A DNA stretch of 64,000 nucleotides from Fagopyrum homotropicum. Its lineage: Eukaryota; Streptophyta; Magnoliopsida; Caryophyllales; Polygonaceae. The notes below the pieces were generated by a model. It searched no databases. It saw only the letters and a program-made list of their open reading frames with translations, and was not told the DNA's origin. A program made the position numbers and the translations under genes. Location of the stretch: the NCBI GenBank assembly GCA_033239125.1, contig BSWB01000002.1:50689001-50753000 (forward strand), read 5' to 3'. Below, in pieces: positions 42,527-57,390 of the stretch (position 1 is its first letter; each line of letters opens with the position of its first letter).

Positions 42527-44089
42527 GTGATGGACTTCGTGAGGAGAGTTTTTGGGAGGATTAAGGAGAAAAAGAATGATCAAAACAAGAAGAGGAAGGA
42601 TAATCCCTCTTCTTCTTCATCCTCTAGAGCACCACCACCCTCTTCCCCTTCACCTCCATCATCACCTTCATCACCCTCACCTCCTAGCCCTAGAGTACCG
42701 ACCATTCATGAGGATCACCTTGATGCATTCGAGAGGATCCATGAGAGGGTTGTAATTGGACCTAGGTACCTAATGTTAGAGGATCTAGCTCCTCTTAACA
42801 TCATAGATGACCTCACTTGGCTCTTGGATAGAGCCGGACTAGTTGTCTTCTCGGCTATCCGAGAAGATGCCTATGAGGAGATTACGAGGGAGGTTGTGAC
42901 GTCTTTCGAGCACAGCCATGTGGATAGGACCATTTCTTTCCGTCTTATGGAAAGAAACTATGATTTTACCATTCGTGAGTTCGGGACCTTCTTTGGGTTC
43001 CATGAGACCTTCAATGGTCGCTTTCCTAGTGGCGTTTACGCCAAAGATTTTTGGGAGGAAGTTGCTATGATATACGCCAACGAGAACTGCTGGCAACCAG
43101 CTGACACCAAGGCTAAGTTGATGTACCACTTAGCCTTGAAGATTGTTCACCGTGTTCTTTCGGAGTGTCTCTTCCCTAGGACGGAGACGCCCCAAAAGAT
43201 CAAGACGGATGAGCTATTTCTGTTGTACTCCATGCTGTATGGGCGTCGAGCTGACTGTGCCACCCTCTTAGCTGCTACTATGAGCAAGCTCAAGAACAAG
43301 AGGAAGGGCAACATTGGATACGGTGAGATAGTTACCCATCTTGCTAGGGCGTTGGGAGTTGATTTTTCTGCCTGTACCCGCATACCAGCCGTACCTTTAG
43401 GACTTCATGCCTTCATGACTAGAGGTCTCATCTTCCCCACACATAGAGGTCCACCTTATGCGGCCATGCCTTGGGAGAGCAGGACGGGTAGGGGTATTGA
43501 GTGGCTACAGGAGTACTCCATTATGGCTGGACGCCATAATTGGAAGGAGACGTTCGCTGCTATGCATGCGAACAAGATTGCAGCTCCTCCATATGTCCCA
43601 CCACCGCCCGTAGTTGAGGAGGAGGAGATGAGGGATCAGTTTGAGGGTGGAGGAGGAGCCGAGCAGGAGTTTGGCACGTTTCCGGATCAGCCGGATGCGG
43701 CCCCCGATGTGCCTAGACGTTCTCCACGTCCCGCCAGAGCTTCAGGCTCGTCTTCTCGCCGCGCCAGCGTGAGTGAGAGACCCACTTGGGCTGAGACACC
43801 TCCTGCATGGTATGAAGCTCCACCTCCATGGGCTACACAGACACCATCTGCACCAGCACCGTCTGACGCTCCAGAGTGGTACAGTCATGCTCCAGGATGG
43901 TATGAGCAGATGCCGGATTGGGCTACTAGTCTTTCGGAGAGAGTAGGAGCATTGGAGATTCGAGCCGATGCTAGAGATGGACGCTTGGACGACCTCGATC
44001 ACATGATGAGAGATGTCTACCGCCAGCAGTTTGGGCGGTTTTATGATCCTAGCTTCTCTCCATTCCCGCCTCCATCAGCGCCGCAGTGA
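42527..44089 (+). CDS. Athila env-like / ORF-1 family protein, intact frame
   Basis: A 520-residue open frame with no disablement, placed between pol and the 3' LTR as in Athila elements. The N-terminus is basic (RRVFGRIKEKKNDQNKKRK), then Ser/Pro-rich. The conserved core spans roughly residues 120-300 (SFRLMERNYDFTIREFGTF, KAKLMYHLALKIVHRVLSE, TDELFLLYSMLYGRR, LAATMSKLKNKRKGNIGYG). The C-terminal third is Pro/Ala/Trp-rich with WYEAPPPWA/WYSHAPGWYEQMPDWA repeats and ends in a coiled-coil-like helix (LSERVGALEIRAD). I see no signal peptide or membrane helix, so despite its position it may not be an envelope protein. Function is unknown. Its integrity next to a stop-ridden gag-pol is notable. 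Confidence 0.85.
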   Translation: MMDFVRRVFGRIKEKKNDQNKKRKDNPSSSSSSRAPPPSSPSPPSSPSSPSPPSPRVPTIHEDHLDAFERIHERVVIGPRYLMLEDLAPLNIIDDLTWLLDRAGLVVFSAIREDAYEEITREVVTSFEHSHVDRTISFRLMERNYDFTIREFGTFFGFHETFNGRFPSGVYAKDFWEEVAMIYANENCWQPADTKAKLMYHLALKIVHRVLSECLFPRTETPQKIKTDELFLLYSMLYGRRADCATLLAATMSKLKNKRKGNIGYGEIVTHLARALGVDFSACTRIPAVPLGLHAFMTRGLIFPTHRGPPYAAMPWESRTGRGIEWLQEYSIMAGRHNWKETFAAMHANKIAAPPYVPPPPVVEEEEMRDQFEGGGGAEQEFGTFPDQPDAAPDVPRRSPRPARASGSSSRRASVSERPTWAETPPAWYEAPPPWATQTPSAPAPSDAPEWYSHAPGWYEQMPDWATSLSERVGALEIRADARDGRLDDLDHMMRDVYRQQFGRFYDPSFSPFPPPSAPQ

Positions 44090-45449
44090 TTGATTGCATG
44101 ACCGACAGTTTTAGCCGCTCCACCGCCATTTTGTGAGTTTCTTTTTCTTTTCTTTCTTTTCTTCCTTTTATTTGAACATTAGGGACAATGTTCGTCCTAA
44201 GTATGGGGTGGGGTGTGACAAAAAGTTGTAATAACTCTTACTCACTATGTTTGCTTCTATTGAGACTATCATTGCATGTTCATTATATTGTTGCACGTTT
44301 CATTATTGCATTGCATGAAAAAGAGTTTGAAAAACCATAAAAATTGAAAAATTTTGAAAATTTTTGTGCTTCTAAGGAATTGAGATGATTTCCATGATAA
44401 TCGCTACTTGTGAATTGAGTTTGATGACAATTGCATGCTTAAACGAATAGTGAATTGAAAAGAATTTGAATGAGTTGATTATGCCTCTTTTGCAAGTTTC
44501 ATAATGTGATGAATGTTACCTAAATCATGTTGAGGAATTGAAATTGAAATCACACTATAAGTTCTTATGCTTCTTGTTGAGATGATTAAGGCAATTCGAT
44601 TTTTCTTTCTTCTTTCTTTGATCATTTAGCTCCTCATTGAAATATTGACCTCCTTTACCTATCCGGGAATTAGGAGAAGTGAATGAAAAAGGCATGTTTG
44701 ATGTGGGAGGGCCATGAGAGAAATTATTTGCAATCAAAAGAATAGAAAGAAATTGTAGGTTTTGGGAAGTCAATCATGATGATGAGTAACTCGGCACCAT
44801 TCACATAGCCGGGTGTTTGTGTATTGCCAAAGTCGGATTGAGCGATATTCCTAGCGGATTATGGTATGTGCGCTAAGGGTTTGAGGCATCTCATAAAAAT
44901 TGAGAAAGGCCAATCTCCTAGGCTTCGGTTTTTGTGCACATCTATCCATAACTCCAAAAGTAAAGTCGGAAAATGAAAAGAAGAGAGCGAAGCTCTAAGT
45001 TGAAGGTGTTGCGGAAACCGCAAGAGAAGAAGAAAATAGTAGTTGTCCACTTTCCCGGATTCATGCACCACATTCCTTAAAGTTTCCTTCCCTTTCCACA
45101 TTCTAGACCTTTTTCTTTGAAAGTCCTTAAGATCAAAAGAATGTTATATGACTTGGTGATCTAAATTGAAGTTTCTTATGATTGATTTTGATAATGTTTA
45201 AGGGTTATGATGTTTGTTTGGAAGTTTGATTGATTCATGAGTTTTCTTTACTCTTTACTCTTTGATTAAGTGTATGAAAGTCCTATAAATGATTGAAGCA
45301 AGGTTTGAGAATGATCTATTGTTTGGAAGGCACATTCAACCAAAAGAAGTATTGCTTTGAGAAGGTACACATATTTCATCCTAACTCTTGTTTTAAAGCT
45401 TTTGAAAGACCTTGCTTAGGGACAAGCAAGTTGCAAGTATGGGGTTATT
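44090..45449 (+). other. Athila 3' untranslated region
   Basis: Matches 32,564-33,923 closely. No gene. Contains a purine-rich tract (AAGTATGGGGTGGGGTGTG, about 44,200) and GCAAGTATGGGGTTATT just before the LTR, the likely polypurine primer for plus-strand synthesis. Confidence 0.75.
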
Positions 45450-47208
45450 TGTTAGCATGAAATATTGTGATATTTTAGGCACGTTTTCTAAGCGTATTTG
45501 ATTCATATTGATAGTCATTGATTGAGCATTGTTGCATTTGTGAGCTAGTTTGCCTATATTGTCGATATAGAGATCTACACAAGCTTTATGTTGATTATAG
45601 GTGATTGAGAGCTATTTCCGAACGGAATCGAGCAAGGATGGAATTGTTGAGCAATGTCCATGGATTGAGGGCATTTCTAGGAGAAAAAGGAGTGTCAACT
45701 TGAGGAATGCACGAGGATAGGGAAGAATCACGTTCTTGCCCTAAACCACGCTCTAAAATACGGCCGTACTACTTTCCACGTTCAGTTCCACGGCCGTGGA
45801 ACCATGGCTAGGGAAGCGTGGTTCATTCCAGCAACTTCTACGGCCGTGGAGAAGATGGTTCAAACCGTGTTGAATTCCACGCTCTAAATTACGGTCGTGG
45901 AACCTTCCACGACCGTGATCTTGGCGATCTTTTTTGCCACACTTTAAGCCACGATCTTTTAAAAGATTGGGCCGGGCCGCTACTTCATCATACACTATAA
46001 AAGGACGGACGAAGAGAGATTCCGTCACCTCGCTTTAGGCTTACGCTTACACTTTGCTTAGACGCACTTTTCGCCCACGCCGCGACTTAGAGATCTTTGC
46101 GACTTTTGCAAAAGACGGATTTTGCGCTCATCTTTGGAGTTGCCCTAATCTCGCATTTTTGTGGAGATTGTGATTGAGATTTCCGGATTGACGGAAGATC
46201 GAAGATTCGGAAGAGTGTTTGCAAGAAGATTCCTCTTCTTGTTTAGGTTTGATTTAGAAGACGGATTGACATCCCGTTCTTCCTTCTTATCTAAGATTGT
46301 GTTTGTTTGTTCTATTCCGAATCTAGTGACGATATTTGTTCTTGATTGTGACTTTGAGATTGGTTTGAAGTTTATTGAAAGTTTTCGGAAGTTTTCATCT
46401 TTCAATCTTATAAACCTTGAATTTGATATCATTATGACTATTGTTGGCTAAAAACCCTTAACAATTCTAAGGTGAAGGGTTGATAGTTGTGGCTTAGATG
46501 ATGATAGATCGATCGTAATTAAATTGGACCCTAAGAGTTAGAGAGAATCGCCGACGAACCCTAAATTACGGCCTGTTCTTGAGTCCACGGCCGTGGATCC
46601 TCAAGAACTAACCGTGATTTCCCTTAAGTTTATGAACTTGCTTTTACTTTAATCCAAAGTTAAAGATTTGCTTTAACTTAGTTTAGGCTTGCCTTTTCTA
46701 GGTGGTAGTGAAGCCTCAACAACCTCTACCTCGATTGTGAGTGTCACAACCGTAATCGGTTTAGTTAGTCTTGATCCTTGGATTACAAGTTTGGGTATTT
46801 GACATTAATTCTTACTTTTAGAACCTTTCTATATTGAAGCCTCAACAACCTTTATAGAGAGTGTCTTGTAGGTGAGTCATACAAGATTTTTGGAACTTCA
46901 CCGTACGATTACCTTACATTAGCATACCTTTGCATATCTTAGCTCTGTCCTTATATTATTAGTATATCTTGAATCGATAGCCACAGCTGGATACTTGGAT
47001 CTTTAGGATTGTTGTTTTCCCAATAATTTGCAAAGCTCTTACAATTACCTGCTTGATAATCTGAAATTGAATTTGTTCCCCCCAAATCCCTGTGTTCGAT
47101 ACTCTGGAATTCTTGCTTAACTATATCGATCCGTACACTGCGGGTTCGCTTGCTTGATTTCTAGTTTTATATTTAAAGCTTATTTGCACGCACGCTAAGT
47201 GGCGAACA
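45450..47208 (+). repeat. Athila 3' LTR
   Basis: Offset of exactly 11,526 bp from the 5' LTR at both ends. TATAAAAGG at 45,996. U3 tags at 45,786-45,916 include ACGGCCGTAC, which is CCGCCGTAC in the 5' LTR. The 58-nt module is at 46,563-46,620. Ends GGCGAACA; followed by ACGAG. Confidence 0.8.
46563..46620 (+). other. 58-nt nested palindromic tag module, 3' LTR copy
   Basis: Identical in sequence to 35,037-35,094, although the LTRs differ at several positions on either side. Confidence 0.9.
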
Positions 47209-48220
47209 ACGAGCTCCAGGGAGGGAGGCAAGAACCATGCATGGTTGTTTTGTAAATATTTTCTAAATGACAGGTTATATATTTTCATTATTTATTCGTG
47301 TTTCTTGTTGTAAGGTTCTATTTGTAAAGGTGTTGTCAGGATAACTGGTAGGACCCACTGTGTGGTCCTTAGCCTACTGATGTCTTTTTTACTTAAAATC
47401 CGGGTAGTTCTAAAGATCGTCTGAAGATTGAAAAATCTAAGTGAAAACCATTATAGTTGGATGCATTTTTATGATGACCTTTGAGATTTTCGAGATTTTG
47501 ACCATCTTCCCTTTGGAATTGGACAATTGTGTCAGTTGCAAAGTATTAGATCTTCAAAAGAGATTCAAAAGTAGTACTCATGGGTCACGTAGTTCTATTC
47601 AAAGCAACCGGAAAGTCGATTTTACTAAACTGTTTAAAAAGTTATCTAACAACACAACCATACGGGCTGGGAAGGCATGTCAAACGGCTTGTCAGGCCGT
47701 CTATATGCCATCTCAAGGTTGTCTCAAATCCGTATAGAATTTCAGTGAGCTATGATTTCGATCGTAGTTTTACCGAAAAAGTAACAACAACCTCCCCCGC
47801 AAGTATTATTGAGGATCGCGCCTATTTGGATATATTTGAGAGGAATTATGCTAAGTCAAAGGGAGAAAATAACGAGAAAGGGAAGATGAAAATTATTTGA
47901 AAGGTGTGGGAAAACAAGAAAACAATGATTGTTTGAGACAAGAATAAGGAGAGAGATGATCTAAGGAAACATGAATTCCCACTATAATGAATTGAAGTAA
48001 GATTACACATATGAAACTCATGTTCATTAATATATGAACATTATAGATAACCATGTAAAATATCATTTGACATAAACAAACAAAGATCGTTCTTTTCAAC
48101 TAATGTAGCTCTCGATCTAGCGGTTCGGCAAGTATAGAAAAACCCATTAAATACTTAGAAATCCGAAAAGACCAAGAACAACCTTCAGTTTTGCCTATTT
48201 GGTTAGAAAAAGGTACAAAG
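47209..48220. other. Unclassified intergenic sequence
   Basis: Short frames only (about 98-106 codons, 47,441-47,900); no family recognised. AGGACCCACTGTGTGGTCCT (about 47,351) is an inverted repeat. Nothing else is supported. Confidence 0.4.
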
Positions 48221-50535
<2,315 letters not shown>

Positions 50536-50631
50536 AATATGTGTTTTTTAAAAATAAAAGTTTATTTTTAAAGAATTAGAAGAACATAAACATTTAAAAA
50601 TTAAAAATCTTCAAAAAGGGGTCTCTTCACC

Positions 50632-50633
<2 letters not shown>

Positions 50634-50707
<74 letters not shown>
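50634..50707. repeat. (TA)n microsatellite, ~74 bp
   Basis: Uninterrupted AT repeat, 226 bp after the first tract. Confidence 0.98.
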
Positions 50708-50711
<4 letters not shown>

Positions 50712-52200
50712 GGTGTATCAATGGAAATTAAAACCCCTCCGATTTGTACAAATGCCTAAAAGCTTCGATCGGTTCCCAAACCCTAGACGCCACAAACGGA
50801 GACGATATCAAAATCTACAGATGATTCTTTTTACCAAAGTTCACAAATCGACCATCCCTTAATCCTTTTGCTCGAAGAAAATCAACATAATCATTGTTTT
50901 TTGACATTCTGCATCATTGTTTTTTGAACAATTTTTACTTCTTGTTCTTCTCCTTTCAACAATGGTGAGTAAAATTTGGAGGGACAACCTCTTACCCAAA
51001 CTTTTGGTTGACCAACATAAATCTATCTCTCCAAAAAGCCTTTTTCCACCAAAATCTTTCAATTTATAAGGACACCAAATTGATCGATAATGCACCTTCA
51101 AAGGCATGACTGAATTTATAAAAAAGAGTGGGCATTTCCATATCTTTTTTGCCCTTACAAACATCATATCTGACATTCTCTTGTTTGCGGCATGCTCGAT
51201 CTCGCATCCTGTAATCACGAATTTCCTTTGGCCACCATCTCTAGCATTCTCTTTTTTCATTACCATCGTTCTCTACCCCAAGAACTTTTCGTACTTGTCG
51301 GATCCTTCTTCGGCGACAAAGCATCGGGTAATGCATACCACCTTAACTCTCATCTCAGATTTATATGCATCAAGGAGATACTAATCAAAACCTTATTTGT
51401 GAGGAAAGATAAAGAAGAAGAATATTAAAGAATGTGAAGAGGTATTTTGTTTACCATCTTCCGTTCAACACTTTTCTTGGGCATCTTCTCTGGGTCAATC
51501 CCTAACGTGATCAGTCGCTTGCTCTTGCCCTAGAGGAAAGCAAATTTTCGTACTCTTTTGGACTTGTGTCTATTTGGGCTTCTTGTTAATTTTGTTAACA
51601 ACCATTTTGGTACTAAGTTGGGCTTGTTTTAAATGGGCTTATTTTTTAAGATTATGTCCAATTAAATCCTCCCAAAATAGATCACTAACAATAATTCGTT
51701 ATCACTTTTCTCGGAAAGTAATGTGGGAATTTCCGCCTTTAGACAAAATGTCCAAAACCTATTTCCTTCTATGGCGTAACCCGCCAAGTCCAACTTATGA
51801 TCTAAATCCATTACTAACTACCTTTAACAATTTGGGCATTAAAAGAATACCTTTAGTTCACTTATTTCGGTCCGATGGTTTGAGGTACGGTTTGTTGTTG
51901 TGATCGTCTTGTGAAAGAAACGTTGTATTTGTTCGTGAGAAAGAGTCGAGGACAGGTGATCGAAATCTGAAGGCTCAAAAGAAGAGTCTAAATATGAGGT
52001 TTTCACTGGTGGTCCCTGGGAGTTATACTCTGAACCGCTTCTAGATTCATATTCTCGTTGTTCTTCTTCACGTTGCTTGCCTGACACTTCCCTTGTTGTC
52101 CCTCCTCCATCGACTCGTTGTGCTCGAATTATTCTTTTGATGATTTTTTTCGTTTCACTTGTTTTTGGTTCTCTCATTACGGTTAGTCTGCCTGCCGATT
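50708..52200. other. Unrecognised region with short frames on both strands
   Basis: Frames of 92-135 codons exist (minus 50,859-51,266, plus 51,106-51,384, plus 51,574-51,903, minus 51,839-52,177), overlapping on opposite strands. The minus frame at 52,177 (MREPKTSETKKIIKRIIRAQR) is Arg/Glu/Ser-rich. None shows a domain I know. This could be a decayed host gene or transposon; no product is called. Confidence 0.3.
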
Positions 52201-55200
52201 TATTCGGCCTTTCGATCCATTAGATAATATATCATTAAGTGCATCGGACCGCTTTCAATTCCTTTATTAAAAAAACCTCCGATTTCATCTCCTGACAGTT
52301 TGAAACCCACTGAATAATGTGATCATTTAATTTTCTTGTCATCCCAAAAGTTGGAACATTATATTATTTTATATATGAAAAAGTCAGATTCTCATATTTG
52401 CTGTACAAATGATGGATCGTGTAACTTTTGTTTAAATTGATTGAGTTGATTCGGTAGCTCCCGACTCCTGACGACCAAGTAAACCTTCACTTTGCGCGTC
52501 ACCATAGTTTAGGTTTGTTGATTCTTATCAAAATAAATAAAGAAAAGTTGGGTGATTTGGATCACTGGGTTCTTTTTCTGGTGTAGCATCAAGTTGATTT
52601 TTTTGCTTTATGACGAGTAAAGTAGATCGCTGAATTTATTTTTAAAAATATAAATTTACTAACTCGGGTTCTCAAACATTTTGATTGTCAAAACATGTTA
52701 AACACATTACCATTCAACACCCATTACTGAAAATTGTTCAAAACGGTGGTTTCGCTTCAAACATCAAAACATTCAAACCGAAAAAAGCAGAAGGTGGCGT
52801 TCAAAACATTAAATTTGAAAAGAGATGAGACATCCATTTCTAAGAACCGTTCAAAACAAAAAAAATGAAAAAAAGAGACCAATCCGACATCCAACCCCAT
52901 TACTAACCAACGTAACAATTTTAGCTTCAAACATCAAACCAATTTATCGATCTGACATTCAAACTCTGTGGCGGTTTCTGAGCGGAGGTCGACGCAGGAG
53001 CGGAGGGCAGCAGAAACGGTGGTTTCGTTTTTGAATACCCTGGACTATAACGAAGAAAAGATGTTATAAAGAAGGAGAGACAACGTGTATTTGAGATGAC
53101 TAAGGGATAGGTATAGGATAGATATAGATGAGATAGAGCCTGTTTATATCACTATATCACAGATACAAAGTAGGCCCCTACAATTTCACAATTAAAAATT
53201 AATAAGAATCTTAATGTGGTAGAGTATTTTTTAAAAAAATTAGAAGGACTTAGTTTGTATCCATAAAATTATAATAGCCCCATTTATGTTGATTGTTACA
53301 ATAATAGCCCACAAACCCCTTTTACTCGAACTCTAATAGATATGAATTTCTCTCCTATTTAAATTAAAAATTTTAAAAATAACTTTATTGAGTAGGAACT
53401 AGTTTCTATATTGATAGAAAATAAGCCTATTAGGCCAGTCTCCTAAAAATATTTAGGTTTGTTGATCATCCGCGTATTTTGTGAGATGAATAAAGATCAT
53501 ATTTTATTTCTTGATAAGTAATACTTCAAAAAGAAAATTGATATACCCCTGGATGACGATGTCATCCGTGTTTCCGGCTAGAAGGACCCGCACCATTTTG
53601 AAGACATTTATTAATATTCGACTATTTAATAATAGGCCTTTTATATTCTTAAATTTCGGAACTTAATTCCGTGACTTAAATTCCCACCTTTCATATTTTA
53701 GGCTTTTCATTTACCAGAACTTAATTCCGACTTTAATTCCGTCACTTATGTTTGGACTCTTTGTATGGCCTTCATCCACTATATAAGGATGCCTTGACTC
53801 ATTTGTAAAAGCATGTCTAAGTTGAATCCAAGTGTTGAGAAGGAAAACCTTCTTACTTGGTTTAGGCATCACCTTCTTCTCCCACCCTCTTAAAGTTCTT
53901 ATCTTGGATCTAATCTTTAATCCAAGCCTTCATACTCGAGGATCCTTTTGAAGGATCAACCTAACGCTTCCGCATCCATTTCTTAGCTTCCGTCACCCAA
54001 ATTCTAAGTTAGATCCAATTCGAACAATCAAGAAGAAGTAGTTGAAGTTTCTCCTCGATCGAGATCGCCCCTATTTCTATCAAAAATAACTAAATTTCAA
54101 TTTAAAATTAATTTTGCCCTCTTCTTTAGAATACAATCACTATGTATATGCCTTGAGTTATGATAAAAAAAAAAAAAAAAAAACCCTCACTTTTATGTGC
54201 TTTTCAGTTATAATAGTAGGAAGGAAAGCGAATTTATGGGAGGGTTCTCTTTTCATAAATATAAAGTTAATATTATTTTCTATAAGGATTATAGAGAGGA
54301 CAAAATTAGACAAAATCTTTCTTATCATAAAATACTTGTAAGAGATACACGATCATGCACCCCCAATTATACTTGTGTGGTTAATAGAAATTTACACGTA
54401 ATTAATAGACACACAATCGTGTGATTTGTACTTATAAAAAGATGCACGATCGTGCACGTATACACACAACTTGTGAACGATGATACACTCCTAATTGTTC
54501 ATGACATATATACAAATTGCATATGAACGTGCACTTTATATTGTAATTGTCCATTTTAATTATTTTATGTGAGTGCACCTTTTGATATATCGTGTATTCC
54601 AATTGTCAATCAATTGATACAAGATGAACAAGTGTCGGACAATATCATAAAGCTTCTTGAAAACTTATATTCTTTGTAATAAATTAGAAATAAAAAGGTT
54701 AAGTTATTTAAGTAATGGTAAAGATTAGAGAAACAATATATATATAATCATTTGGAAGATCCGCCGACCTAATGACCAATATGAAAAGAAAAAGGATTAC
54801 ATAATTTAAGTATATGGTGATACTAAGTTAGATATATACTTGGTTGAATGGAATGGATGTCTTTTTCTCCTCTAATTCTCCACCGTTATTTAGTCCACCA
54901 TAACTTTTATATATTTTAGACGCTTTATGTGATTGTTTGTTCATAGGTTGAAATTCAGCCGTTTTCTAATGCTCTAATTTTAAATACTCAAAATTAAGGA
55001 ATCGTCGGACCAATCCCATTCAACATGCAATGCACCCGATTAACATGCAACACCCATACACTCCGATTGTCCTCTAGTAAAATAACTTTGATTCTAAAGT
55101 GTTCACCTCGGAATTTAAGGTGGAATCTTCTTCACGACAATTACGGAAAATTAATATTTGTTAACATATAATCAATCGACTTGCTTTATCAAGGATTATA

Positions 55201-55309
55201 TATATGTAGAGATATACCGGTAATATTATTTAAGGCAAACGGAAAAAAGTGGTAATAATAATATAAGGCAACTAAATACGTACATGTTATTACGTTTATT
55301 TGGTCATTT
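52201..55309. other. AT-rich intergenic sequence, no gene seen
   Basis: No domain-bearing frame. A 13-bp word AACGGTGGTTTCG occurs at about 52,743 and 53,015. A 19-base A run is near 54,166-54,184. TGCACGATCGTGCA at 54,443-54,456 is a 14-bp palindrome with related CACGATC/GATCATGCAC words within 120 bp. Confidence 0.4.
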
Positions 55310-55311
55310 TC

Positions 55312-55880
55312 CCTCAAGTTGGAGCATGGATGTCACAAATGCTCAACTTGCCTGAAAAATAAAAAATGGTTGATGACCAAGGGTTTTGGTGAAGATATCC
55401 GTCAATTGGTTGTTGGAGGGAACATGTACTGTGTGAATGGTCTTCTTTTGAACTTCATCCCTGAGGACAAGACAATCCACTTCGATATGCTTAGTACGTT
55501 CATGAAACAACGGATTAGAGGGAATGTGTATCGCTGCTTGGTTGTCACACCATAACTTGATTGATTGTGTGTGCTAATTGCCCAAGGAAAGAAGCACTTA
55601 CTTGATCCATTTCACCACACAAGTAGTAGATTTTCATTGTTCGATATTTGGCTTCCGCAGATGATCTTGAGATTGTGCTTTGCTTTTTAGTTTTTTAAGA
55701 TGTTGGAGACTCGCCAAGAAAAAAAACAAAAAATCCGTTATAGATCTACGAATTAGAGAACATGACGCACAATTCGAGTCGCTATATCCATTAATTTGAA
55801 ATTGACTAGTATTGGATAATAAAATTCCCTTACCTGAATTCTTCTTTAGGTATCGCAGAATTCGCATTCCTGCATTCCAA
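55312..55880 (-). pseudogene. Ty1/copia RNase H fragment, minus strand
   Basis: Minus-strand 55,867-55,634 reads MRILRYLKKNSGKGILLS, INGYSDSNCASCSLIRRSITDF, the start of copia RNase H (usual YSDADWA). After a frame change it continues CDNQAAIHIPSNPLFHERTKHIE and TVHVPSNNQLTDIFTKTLG to the end of Pol near 55,340. CAACTTGAGGGA on the minus strand (about 55,311) resembles the copia polypurine tract. RT and everything upstream is missing. Confidence 0.85.
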
Positions 55881-55984
55881 TGTTAGACCGAAGATTTTGC
55901 AAAAACTAGGGCAAGATGTTGACGGCATATGTTAGATATCGGTGTGTGATAGTGAGGTAGATGAGTTGCCTAACTAGTCTTCTA

Positions 55985-57390
55985 TTTTAACGACCGAGAA
56001 TTTTATTCCGAAAATCGATCCAACGTTCGGGTCTAACATCCAAGTCTACCTTTGACTCCCCTTGGAGTTAAAGAAGAAACCGGGTAAGAGTGGTCACCGC
56101 ACCCGCGGCCCGCAGTCGGTGTGAACTGTCAAAGCGGCCTATCTTGTAACCGTCGAGATCCTTTCTTTCTTTTTTCGGGGGACTCGATCTTCTTATCTTT
56201 TTGTAACCCTCCAACCTCTTTCTCTTGCCTTTCAAAACCATAGACGTGTTATTCCTCTTGGTTTCCTAAGTTCTCTCCTTTGCTCTTCTTTTCCCTTATG
56301 TGCTCCTCCCTCATATTCTCTCCTGTTTATTTCAGTGACAACAACAATCTCCTGTCTTCATCATGTGGTTGCATTCCAATCAAACAAGGAACCGTCCTGG
56401 TGAGTTCCCTGGTCTATCGGTAAGCAAATCTCCACATCCTTCTTCTTCCTATTCTTTCTTGGAATTCAACCAAGACATTCTCTTGATGTGTCCTTCTTTC
56501 CTGTGTGGTATGTATGATGGTTGTGATCTAGGGACCTAGTTGATATCCCACACTCGAAGTGGACGGCCAAGGTTAGAACTGTAGTCAAAAGGAGTATGAA
56601 TGTCTTTCTGGACTTCTCCCACGATTGTGTCTGCACCTTGTCGTGGTCACACCCTCATCCCAATTCCACAGTCGCGGTTGTTTGTCACAGCGGTCGCGCC
56701 GACACTGCTTCCCCGCATTTGCGCCTTCATTCCTCCGTAGTCGTGGAATCACTCTAGTTGGTTCCTAAGCTCGAGCTTTCGGCTTAGGGATTTGCTATAG
56801 GTATATGATCTAACCCTTTTAGTTACCATGAGTATTTTTATGAGCATGTAGGGGTGTGGACTATATTTTATATTGAATACATGATCTTGTGAAGATCATT
56901 AAGAACTAGATGTTGGAAACTTCTAGTGCTTGGATAGTTTATGATGTGGGTGTCTTGTATGACCAGGCGTAGTGTGCATTCCTGCAGGAACTGAGCGTTG
57001 TTGATAGCTGGGATTACCTTGATATAGGTAAGTCCCTTGGACTTACTTAACCGACCTTTTGTACGTTAGCGTGATTGTAATAGTAGTGTGTGTTTGAGTG
57101 TCAATAACGATAACTTGATAGGAAGACCTTTATTGTTATATGACCCAAGTAATAACGGACGCATCACTACCCAACTCTGACATGAGACTAGGAGATTCTC
57201 TGCGACTAGCCCAGACAGGTACACGGTGAGGGGCATCAGATCCAGTCTTGTTGGTATAGGGGGACAGAGGCAAGGTTCGGGAGATCCTCGTTTTACAAAA
57301 GAAGTTGAATTAGAAAGTGAATCACGTTCATGAGATAATAAGCGAATTGATGTGTAAGCATGCAATGTATTTATTCTCGCCTTACGTGAG
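55985..57390 (+). repeat. Chromovirus-like LTR fragment
   Basis: Begins TTAACGACCGAGAATTTTATTCCG, similar to the solo LTR start at 27,953. Has GC tags at 56,093-56,139 (CACCGCACCCGCGG) and 56,664-56,720 (GTCGCGGTTG, GCGGTCGCGCC). Carries AGGTAAGTCCCTTGGACTTACTTA (57,026-57,049), then the GAGGCAAGGTTCGGGAGATCCTCG phrase. Truncated before the expected GGGGTGATACA end. No coding sequence. Confidence 0.65.

Larger units (their letters stand above)
33924..47208 (+). mobile_element. Athila-type Ty3/gypsy retrotransposon, 13.3 kb, complete structure
   Basis: LTR (33,924-35,682), tRNA-Asp-type PBS, gag-pol in one frame, env-like ORF, 3' UTR with purine tract, LTR (45,450-47,208). The two LTRs are 1,759 bp each, begin TGTT and end AACA, and differ by about 1% in the part I compared (9 differences in ~760 bp). 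Gag-pol has three stop codons and no frameshift. Because the 5' LTR is preceded by another element's env and 3' UTR, the whole is a tandem array sharing an LTR, best explained by unequal recombination. No TSD can be tested for this reason. Confidence 0.9.

Noticed and set aside
50859..51560. A minus-strand MADS-box type I remnant
   Set aside because: Lys/Arg-rich wording looked suggestive, but none of the conserved MADS motif positions align.
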